Part shown: piece after piece, positions 1 through 5,669 of the stretch | Layout: each line of letters opens with the position of its first letter | Position numbering within the stretch: position 1 is the stretch's first letter | Assembly: GCA_029940245.1 (NCBI GenBank) | Contig: JAOZRF010000147.1 | Location: forward strand, 1 to 6,930 | Reading direction: 5' to 3' | Source of the DNA: Desulfobacula sp. | GTDB lineage: Bacteria; Desulfobacterota; Desulfobacteria; Desulfobacterales; Desulfobacteraceae | Length of the DNA stretch: 6,930 nt | Notes under the pieces: model-generated | The model's database searches: none | What the model was told of the DNA's origin: nothing | The model's input: the letters and a program-made list of their open reading frames with translations, nothing else | Position numbers and translations under genes: made by a program

Positions 1-78
1 GATAAAAACACAATAAAACAAGCCTGACCCCGCGTCTGCAAAAACTTAAGACCGAAAGGTGAGTTATGATATATGATA

Positions 79-107
79 TTGGCAAATGAGTGAATGATCT
101 TTTTAAG
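79..107 (+). promoter_or_regulatory. candidate sigma70-like promoter for the Lrp/AsnC gene
   Basis: TTGGCA at 79-84 matches TTGACA at five of six positions. It is followed after 17 bases by TTTAAG at 102-107, which matches TATAAT at four of six. Transcription would start near 114, leaving a leader of about 37 bases before the gene at 151. The region is very AT-rich, so a match of this quality can arise by chance. A second -35-like TTGAGA at 109-114 has no usable -10 at a sensible distance. Confidence 0.3.
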
Positions 108-150
108 TTTGAGAATGGAATTTAATTAATAATTTAAGGAATGATGGTTA

Positions 151-609
151 ATGAACATTAAATTTAAAAGTTCAGTTGATAAAACAGGCATTAACATTCT
201 TCGGGAACTTCAGATGAATGCACGATCCACTTTCAGCGAAATCGGCAGAAGAGTGGGGTTGTCATCACCTGCTGTTGCAGAGCGGGTTTATAAAATGGAG
301 GAAACAGGAATCATAAATGGTTATCACGCTGATATAAACCCAAGTACCTTTGGACAAAATATTATGGCGTTTATTACGTTAACAACGCAACCAGACCAAT
401 ATCAAAAAATTTATTCTTTTGCTGAAAAACAAAAGGAGATAGTTGAATGTCACCATATCAGCGGCAATGAATCTTTAATACTGAAAATTGTTTCAGGTTC
501 CATATCCCAATTGAACGGCATGGTTGAGAAGTTAAGTAAATTTGGAGAGACTAAGACCTCGATTGTGTTATCTTCCCCTGTAAAGAAAAGAATAATGGAA
601 TCCATTTAA
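151..609 (+). CDS. Lrp/AsnC-family transcriptional regulator
   Basis: A complete 152-residue protein of normal length for Lrp/AsnC regulators, which bind DNA as dimers or higher oligomers and often respond to amino acids. Residues 9-58 form the helix-turn-helix module: ILREL at 16-20, NARSTFSEIGRRVGLSSPAV at 23-42 containing the recognition helix, then the family ending GIINGYHADINP. Residues 70-142 are the effector-binding RAM domain, with the strand-turn-strand element ISGNESLILKI at 103-113. The start is set by AAGGA at 136-140, ten bases upstream. The earlier ATGs at 141 and 144 do not open this frame. The ligand and target genes cannot be read from the sequence. The next gene lies 202 bp downstream on the same strand, and Lrp family members often regulate themselves or a neighbour, but no clear site proves it here. 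Family assignment is secure; the physiological role is unknown. Confidence 0.95.
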   Translation: MNIKFKSSVDKTGINILRELQMNARSTFSEIGRRVGLSSPAVAERVYKMEETGIINGYHADINPSTFGQNIMAFITLTTQPDQYQKIYSFAEKQKEIVECHHISGNESLILKIVSGSISQLNGMVEKLSKFGETKTSIVLSSPVKKRIMESI

Positions 610-627
610 TCATCACCCATGAAAGCC

Positions 628-653
628 AAAAAAACCTTATAAAAACGATAAGG
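628..653 (-). terminator. hairpin with U-tract on the minus strand
   Basis: CCTTAT at 635-640 and ATAAGG at 648-653 form a 6-bp stem around a 7-base loop. Seven adenines at 628-634 flank it on the left, so a minus-strand transcript would carry the hairpin followed by seven uridines, as in an intrinsic terminator. On the plus strand the hairpin is followed by CAGAAAGAATTC, not a U-run, so it is a poor terminator for the Lrp gene just upstream. The stem is short and AT-rich, hence modest confidence. Confidence 0.35.
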
Positions 654-678
654 CAGAAAGAATTCTCTTTAAACATCT

Positions 679-698
679 TTTAATTTATTATAATTAAA
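679..698 (+). promoter_or_regulatory. TATAAT -10 element inside an AT-rich inverted repeat
   Basis: A perfect TATAAT lies at 689-694. The -35 is weak: TTTAAA at 668-673, only 15 bases away. The -10 overlaps a 7-bp inverted repeat, TTTAATT at 679-685 and AATTAAA at 692-698, with a 6-base spacer. A regulator bound here would block the promoter, and AT-rich dyads suit Lrp-type proteins, but the composition makes chance dyads likely. A start near 701 would give a leader of about 110 bases for the receiver/MBL gene at 812. Confidence 0.3.
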
Positions 699-811
699 GG
701 GAAAAGGATCAGTCCGACAATTGGATAAATTTATAAGAAAATATAAGTTCAACAATGCAAAGCAACTAATCCGGGAGATCATGGTAAAATAAAAAATTAT
801 TGGGGGTATAA

Positions 812-3475
812 ATGACCAGGACTGGAAAATTAATTATTTTGATTGCGGACGATAATAAAATCTTTATAGACCTATTGGTCAATACGCTTGAGGATGATTA
901 TGAAATCATTACGGCCATGAATGGCCATGATGCCCTTGATGCTGTCCGGTCCCGGATACCGGACTTGATTTTGCTGGATATCATGATGCCTGATATGGAT
1001 GGGTATGAGGTCTGTCGCCGCTTTAAAGCTGATAAGGCAACTCAAAAAATCCCCATCATCTTTCTAACATCCATGGATAGCCATGACGATGAGACCAAAG
1101 GGCTTGCCCTTGGTGCTGTTGATTATATCACAAAACCGTTTAACCCGGCTATTGTTATGGCAAGGGTGAGGGTTCATCTGGAATTGCACGATCAAAACCA
1201 GGTACTGGAGGACAGGGTTAATCTCAGGACTGCAGAACTTGAGGCCGGCAAAAAAGCACTCCAAAAAGCCATGAACAATCTACAGACCATACAGGTGACT
1301 AATGGGGTCTACTGGATACAGATACCGGAAGCAGGACTTTATATTTTGTGCGGATGCCCCGAGGAAATCGTAAAGCATTTAATGATTAAAGGATATATAG
1401 CAATCGTATGCCAGGGGGGGGCATATTTTGAAACCGGCCCCAATGGAATCCTTTTATCTGATGTATTGATTCAGAATGGCGGGTTTTCAAATCTTTCTGA
1501 ATTCCCAGTGTTACAAATGCTTTACAGGCAGGGGCTCATCATCCCCAACCATCCCAATAACAAAGGGGAAAAACCCATTTTGATCGGCTCCCGGGAACAG
1601 GTGGAATCCCAGAAACAATATATCTTTCGCGGGAATTTTGGTCTGACAACAAAACAGGAAATCCTTGAAACAGGGGTCAGTCAACCCATGCTCGATGAAA
1701 TGATGCGATTGAAAAATAAATTCAGATTTGGAATGAAAGCGTCCATTGAGGATCTTCTTGATTCTGTGATTGTGGAAAACAAACCTGTAGAAATAAAGAA
1801 TCAGGTGTTTGTCCAAAGAACCGGGCTCAATGTCTATGAATTTTCATACAAAGATCAAACCACCCAGGTCAATTTAAACCTTGATGTAAGAGAGACCTAT
1901 ACCTCTCCCTATTCACTGGGGCACCACAAAATTAAAAGGGATTATTTTTCCATAATTCACTCGGGTGAGGGGGATGGATGGAATTCATCCAAGACCAGCA
2001 TGGGAAGTATTATGATCTTTCAGGGGGGAATTTATCTGATTGATGCACCCCCAAATATTCTTTATACACTAAGGTCCCTGGGAATTGATATCAGTGAAAT
2101 TGTTGGTATTTTCCATACCCACGCCCATGATGACCATTTTGCCAGCCTGCCCGTTCTTCTGCAATCAGATCACAGGATCAAATATTATGCAACCCCTCTG
2201 GTCAGGGCATCCGTCAGCAAAAAATTTTCAGCACTCCTGTCCCTGGATGAAGAAGCCCTGTTCAGATTTTTTGATTTTCATGACCTTGAATTTGATCAGT
2301 GGAATAATTGTGACGGGCTGGAGGTCAAACCGATTTTTTCCCCCCACCCCGTGGAGACCAATATTTTTATTTTCAGGGCGCTTGGGAATGCCGGCTATAA
2401 AACCTATGCCCATTATGCCGATATTATTTCCCTTGACCTGTTGTATAAAATGGTTGGAGATAATCCTGACAGTATCAGCATGGATACCTACAATCGTACC
2501 AAAGATGCTTATTTGATACCAGCAAACCTGAAAAAGATTGATATAGGCGGCGGTATGATCCATGGGCAGGCCATGGATTTCAAGTATGATACGTCTGAAA
2601 AAATCATATTGGCGCACACGGAAAAAGAATTGACGGATGAACAAAAGGAGATCGGATCGGAAGCGAGTTTCGGCCAGTGCGACGTCCTTATCCCGGGTAG
2701 CAGTGACTATTTGAGAACCTATGCCGCTCGATACTTTAAATCCTTTTTTACCTTTCTTGATGAAAAAGATTTTAACATGCTTTTGAACACCCGGATCATT
2801 GATTTTAATCCGGGCTCCATGATTTTGAAAAAAGGGGAGTTCCCGGCCCATCTATACATGATTTTAACAGGCATCGTTGAATATATTGATTCTGATTCGG
2901 GCATTAAAAACAATCTTTCCAATGGCTGTTTTATCGGTGAATTCAATTTGTTTAAAGAACGATCGTCTTCAGGCGTGTACAGGACCCTTTCCCATGTTAC
3001 AGCCCTTTGCTTTTCCTTTGATTTTTTCCGTAGATTTCTGGAGAAAAATCATATTTTTGATCAGACAGAAAAGATGTTTGCAAGGATTGATTTTCTAAAG
3101 TCAACCTGGCTTTTTGGAGAAGAAAGCTCCTATACTGTCCAACATAAAATTGCCCAGGCCATGCAAGCGATGGCGTTGGATGAAAACAGCCCTGCTTTTG
3201 GGCAGCAATCCCCTGGCCTCTATTTAATTAAAAGCGGAGAAATTCAGATTCGAGACAATGACAATACCCTTTTGGAAACCCTGAAATCCGGATCATTTTT
3301 TGGGGAGAATTATTTTTTTGAACCGGATAAGCCCAGCCTGCAATTTATAACCACCCAGCCCAGCCGGTTGTATGTTATTAGAGATCCGGGATTATTGGAA
3401 ATTCCCATTGTCCTCTGGAAATTGTTAGAGATATATGAAAGGCGCAGGAAAAAAATGGAATGGATGGGAAAATAA
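812..3475 (+). CDS. response regulator-metallo-beta-lactamase-dual CNB-like fusion protein
   Basis: An 887-residue, probably cytoplasmic protein with no signal peptide or membrane segment. Residues 7-122 are a receiver domain with a complete phosphorylation site: D13/D14, phospho-acceptor D56 in LLDIMMPDMDG, T86 and K108 in TKPF. Residues 122-160 are a charged helical linker, including LEDRVNLRTAEL. Residues about 162-375 are a conserved-looking module I cannot name, with GPNGILLSD and EFPVLQMLYRQG. Residues 378-640 are a metallo-beta-lactamase fold: LIDAPP at 409-414, HAHDDH with H437, H439, D441 and H442, then candidate ligands H512, D537 and H602, so two metals are plausible. Residues about 642-745 and 762-868 resemble cyclic-nucleotide-binding domains, with GE at 709-710 and 831-832 but no clear phosphate-binding arginine. 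GGGGG at 802-806 lies five bases before the ATG, and a stop codon directly precedes the start in frame. No histidine kinase is adjacent. A phosphorylation-controlled phosphodiesterase is inference; the substrate is unknown. Confidence 0.9.
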   Translation: MTRTGKLIILIADDNKIFIDLLVNTLEDDYEIITAMNGHDALDAVRSRIPDLILLDIMMPDMDGYEVCRRFKADKATQKIPIIFLTSMDSHDDETKGLALGAVDYITKPFNPAIVMARVRVHLELHDQNQVLEDRVNLRTAELEAGKKALQKAMNNLQTIQVTNGVYWIQIPEAGLYILCGCPEEIVKHLMIKGYIAIVCQGGAYFETGPNGILLSDVLIQNGGFSNLSEFPVLQMLYRQGLIIPNHPNNKGEKPILIGSREQVESQKQYIFRGNFGLTTKQEILETGVSQPMLDEMMRLKNKFRFGMKASIEDLLDSVIVENKPVEIKNQVFVQRTGLNVYEFSYKDQTTQVNLNLDVRETYTSPYSLGHHKIKRDYFSIIHSGEGDGWNSSKTSMGSIMIFQGGIYLIDAPPNILYTLRSLGIDISEIVGIFHTHAHDDHFASLPVLLQSDHRIKYYATPLVRASVSKKFSALLSLDEEALFRFFDFHDLEFDQWNNCDGLEVKPIFSPHPVETNIFIFRALGNAGYKTYAHYADIISLDLLYKMVGDNPDSISMDTYNRTKDAYLIPANLKKIDIGGGMIHGQAMDFKYDTSEKIILAHTEKELTDEQKEIGSEASFGQCDVLIPGSSDYLRTYAARYFKSFFTFLDEKDFNMLLNTRIIDFNPGSMILKKGEFPAHLYMILTGIVEYIDSDSGIKNNLSNGCFIGEFNLFKERSSSGVYRTLSHVTALCFSFDFFRRFLEKNHIFDQTEKMFARIDFLKSTWLFGEESSYTVQHKIAQAMQAMALDENSPAFGQQSPGLYLIKSGEIQIRDNDNTLLETLKSGSFFGENYFFEPDKPSLQFITTQPSRLYVIRDPGLLEIPIVLWKLLEIYERRRKKMEWMGK

Positions 3476-3565
3476 TGGGTTTAATTGATTTTCTCAGTGT
3501 GAATCTCAATTTCAAGCATTCATTGATATACTATCATTGCCGGTATTGGAGAAGTGTAGCAAGAC

Positions 3566-3595
3566 TTGACTTTAAGCCGGTACTTATATTATTAA
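3566..3595 (+). promoter_or_regulatory. candidate promoter for the split purH pair
   Basis: TTGACT at 3566-3571 is a five-of-six -35 match. The -10 is either TATTAA at 3590-3595 after 18 bases or TATTAT at 3587-3592 after 15; neither is ideal. The position fits: it lies in the 175-bp gap after the receiver/MBL gene and leaves a leader of about 50 bases. That leader is too short for a purine riboswitch and none is visible. No clear intrinsic terminator separates the preceding gene, so read-through transcription is also possible. Confidence 0.35.
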
Positions 3596-3650
3596 TCTGG
3601 ATCATAAAAAGAAAAAATATTTACTTTCTCCCTAAATTTAAGGAAATATC

Positions 3651-4334
3651 ATGGCTAAGAATATAGTCGAAAAAATTGATGATCTGGTAAAAATTAAAAG
3701 CGTTCTGATCAGTGTGTCTGATAAATCTGGCCTGGAGGCCTTTATCCCGGGACTTATTGAGGTGAACCCTGAAGTTTTGATTCTGTCAACGGGTGGAACA
3801 TATAGTAAAATAAAAGAGATTCTGGGTCAAAAGGCAGATACCTGTTTAAAACAGGTGTCTGACTATACAGGTCAGCCTGAAACCCAGGGGGGGCTTGTCA
3901 AAACCCTTGATTTTAAAATTTACCTGGGGCTTTTGACGGAAACCTATAATGATGCCCATAAGGCAGATTTAAAAAGGACTGCTGCTCTTGCCATTGATAT
4001 GGTTGTGGTAAACCTTTATCCTTTTAGTGAAACCATTGCCAGAAAGGGAGTGACCCTGGAAGAAGCAAGGGGAAATATTGACATCGGCGGCCCGGCAATG
4101 ATCCGGGCATCTGCCAAAAATTTTATCCGGGTGGCATCCGTGGTGGAGCCTTCCTCCTATCCTTTAATCCTTTCAAAACTTAAGACCAATCATGGGACGT
4201 TATCCCTTGAAGACAGGTTTGGACTTGCCCGGAAAGCCTTTGAGCACACCGCAGTCTATGACAGGAACATCAGCCGTTATCTTGCTTCAAAATCGGTAAA
4301 TGATATTAAATCATGCTATAAATCAGGAGAATAA
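3651..4334 (+). CDS. purH: IMP cyclohydrolase, stand-alone PurH N-terminal half
   Basis: This 227-residue protein corresponds to the MGS-like domain of bifunctional PurH/ATIC. It closes the ring of FAICAR to give IMP, the last step of de novo purine synthesis. Visible family motifs in order are SVSDKSGL (21-28), LSTGGT (45-50), VSDYTGQPET with VKTL (69-86), VVVNLYPF (118-125), NIDIGGPAMIRASAKN (142-157) and FEHTAVYD (197-204). By comparison with human ATIC, the catalytic Lys, Tyr, Asp and Lys map to K84, Y123, D144 and K156, all present. The HP that usually follows VKTL is replaced by DF. AAGGA at 3640-3644, six bases before the ATG, supports the start. The protein lacks the transformylase domain, which is the next gene in the same frame three bases after the stop. 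The two form a translationally linked pair. Function is secure; the purH symbol covers only this half. Confidence 0.93.
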   Translation: MAKNIVEKIDDLVKIKSVLISVSDKSGLEAFIPGLIEVNPEVLILSTGGTYSKIKEILGQKADTCLKQVSDYTGQPETQGGLVKTLDFKIYLGLLTETYNDAHKADLKRTAALAIDMVVVNLYPFSETIARKGVTLEEARGNIDIGGPAMIRASAKNFIRVASVVEPSSYPLILSKLKTNHGTLSLEDRFGLARKAFEHTAVYDRNISRYLASKSVNDIKSCYKSGE

Positions 4335-4340
4335 GTCATG
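4325..4340 (+). promoter_or_regulatory. ribosome binding site at the split purH junction
   Basis: AGGAG at 4325-4329 lies in the last codons of the cyclohydrolase gene, eight bases before the ATG at 4338. The order is AGGAGAA, TAA stop at 4332-4334, GTC, ATG. This strong, well-spaced site shows that the second half is translated from its own start and that the in-frame stop is not simply a sequencing error in a fused gene. Terminating ribosomes can reinitiate here. Confidence 0.8.
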
Positions 4341-5588
4341 CCCAAAGACCTTAAGCAGATGTATAAAACAATTATGGATGATCATTTTACCCCGCAGATG
4401 GAAGTCTCATTTGTTGACAAGGATAAAAGACAGACCCTTTTTTATGAAAAGGTATCATGGGTGATTGACGGAGTGAACAAGGGCTTGAGATATGGTGAAA
4501 ACCCGGGGCAGGAAGCCGCACTCTACAAACTTGTCAATGGGAATCTGGCCCTTGGTGATGCCGGGACTATTGCGCCCGGCAGGTATCTGGTGTCTGATAT
4601 TGAATTGCTTCAATCAGGCAAGCATCCGGGGAAAACCAATCTTACGGATGCTGACAATGCCTTGAATATTTTAAGATATTTTATCGATACCCCGTGCGCT
4701 GTGATTGTCAAACATAACAACCCCTGCGGTGCTGCCCGGGCACAAAGCCTTGAACAAGCCTATCATAAAGCCTATATGGCAGATCGTGTGGCTGCCTTTG
4801 GCGGCTGTATCGCATTGAACAAATCAGTGGATAAGGCCACGGCCCAAGCCATTGCCGGCCAGTATGCAGAAGTTGTGGTGGCACCTGAATTTGAAGAGGG
4901 GGTCCTGGACATATTGGGTGCCAGGAAAAATTTAAGAGTGATCCGGATTAATGATATTGATAAACTCCACAGTTTTATCGGAGAGAGAGTAATTGATTTT
5001 AAAAGCCTGATGGACGGTGGCTTGGTTGCCCAATGGTCTTTTGTTCCAGAGACTTTGTCTGAAAAAGAGTTTATTGTGGCAACAACCGAGTATAAAGGGC
5101 AAGTCTTTAAAATCAATCGAATGCCTTCAAAACAGGAATTACAGGATATGCTGTTTGGATGGCTTGTGGAATCGGGCATTACATCCAATTCAGTGATTTA
5201 TGTAAAAGACAATGTTACCGTGGGAATTGGAACGGGCGAGCAGGACAGGGTAGGGGTTGCTGAAATTGCCGTTGACAAGGCCTATCGGAAACTGGCTGAC
5301 AGATATAGTTTTGAACAATATGATATTTCTTTTGCCGATTTAACAGATGCAGATAAAAAGGCACAAATTGAAAATGATGTCAAAAAAGTCAAAGGCGGTC
5401 TTATCGGATCTGCCATGGTGTCTGATGCATTTTTCCCCTTTAGAGACGGTATTGATGTGGGACTTCGCCAGGGAGTGAAAGCCGTGGTTCAGCCGGGAGG
5501 ATCTTTGAATGATTACCAGTCCATTGAAGCATGTAATGAAAACAGTGCGACAATGGTTTACACCGGCCAGAGAAGTTTTAAACACTAA
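4338..5588 (+). CDS. purH: AICAR formyltransferase, stand-alone PurH C-terminal half
   Basis: A 416-residue protein corresponding to the transformylase domain of PurH/ATIC. It transfers a formyl group from 10-formyltetrahydrofolate to AICAR to make FAICAR, the substrate of the enzyme encoded just upstream. Visible motifs are LRYGENPGQ (50-58), the catalytic Lys-His of VKHNNPCG (K125, H126), DRVAAFGG (149-156), GGLIGSAMVSDAFFPF (353-368) and VQPGGS (384-389), ending in the usual TGQRSFKH-type tail. About 49 residues precede LRYGENP; with the preceding protein this makes the pair longer than the usual fused enzyme of about 530 residues. The pair is also unusual in GENPGQ where GENPHQ is common. 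Start choice rests on AGGAG eight bases upstream. The gene ends 41 bp before a hairpin shared with the convergent RNase gene. Function is secure; subclass membership as a stand-alone form is inferred from the sequence. Confidence 0.93.
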   Translation: MPKDLKQMYKTIMDDHFTPQMEVSFVDKDKRQTLFYEKVSWVIDGVNKGLRYGENPGQEAALYKLVNGNLALGDAGTIAPGRYLVSDIELLQSGKHPGKTNLTDADNALNILRYFIDTPCAVIVKHNNPCGAARAQSLEQAYHKAYMADRVAAFGGCIALNKSVDKATAQAIAGQYAEVVVAPEFEEGVLDILGARKNLRVIRINDIDKLHSFIGERVIDFKSLMDGGLVAQWSFVPETLSEKEFIVATTEYKGQVFKINRMPSKQELQDMLFGWLVESGITSNSVIYVKDNVTVGIGTGEQDRVGVAEIAVDKAYRKLADRYSFEQYDISFADLTDADKKAQIENDVKKVKGGLIGSAMVSDAFFPFRDGIDVGLRQGVKAVVQPGGSLNDYQSIEACNENSATMVYTGQRSFKH

Positions 5589-5599
5589 ATATTGTCTGA

Positions 5600-5629
5600 C
5601 CTAAAACTTAAAACCTAAAACTTAAAACC
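5600..5629. repeat. tandem 14-bp direct repeat
   Basis: CCTAAAACTTAAAA occurs twice head to tail at 5600-5613 and 5614-5627, followed by CC, which begins a third unit. It lies between the stop codon of the formyltransferase gene and the shared hairpin. Read on the minus strand it is T-rich and directly follows the hairpin, so it may supply the U-rich tail for termination of the RNase transcript. No other function is evident. Confidence 0.7.
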
Positions 5630-5658
5630 GTGCCTGAACGAGGTTTTAGTTCAGGCAC
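5630..5658. terminator. bidirectional terminator between convergent genes
   Basis: GTGCCTGAAC at 5630-5639 and GTTCAGGCAC at 5649-5658 are perfect reverse complements, forming a 10-bp stem with a 9-base loop. Downstream on the plus strand comes TAAATATATTTTTAT, a broken U-rich tail. On the minus strand comes GGTTTTAAGTTTTAGG, also U-rich but interrupted. The position, between the stops of the formyltransferase (5588) and the RNase (5670), is where a shared terminator is expected. Neither side has a long uninterrupted U-run. Confidence 0.75.
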
Positions 5659-5669
5659 TAAATATATTT

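Noticed and set aside
1..27. Possible tail of an upstream plus-strand gene ending at TGA 25-27.
   Set aside because: Only eight codons are visible (DKNTIKQA), far too few to distinguish coding sequence from spacer.
1..60. Possible riboswitch or structured RNA around CGCGTCTGCAAAAAC and the ACC-GAAA-GGT mini-hairpin at 51-60.
   Set aside because: Only a 3-bp stem with a GNRA loop is clear. The sequence does not match c-di-GMP, purine, preQ1 or fluoride riboswitch consensus as I know them, and the left side is cut by the window edge.
66..89. A seven-codon open frame, MIYDIGK, with AAGG six bases upstream, as a possible leader peptide for the Lrp gene.
   Set aside because: The best candidate -35 (79-84) lies inside it, so the transcript would not contain it. 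There is no run of regulatory codons and no attenuator hairpin after it.
2228..2851. A 207-codon minus-strand open frame inside the receiver/MBL gene.
   Set aside because: It is antisense to the well-supported MBL/CNB coding sequence, shows no recognisable domain, and its composition is what the complement of a real gene produces.
3475..3666. A 63-codon open frame starting at a TAATG overlap with the end of the receiver/MBL gene and running into the cyclohydrolase start.
   Set aside because: It has no convincing ribosome binding site, the candidate purH promoter lies inside it, its composition is that of AT-rich spacer, and its translation (one short hydrophobic stretch, many Ile/Lys) matches nothing I know. 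Stop-start overlap is its only support.
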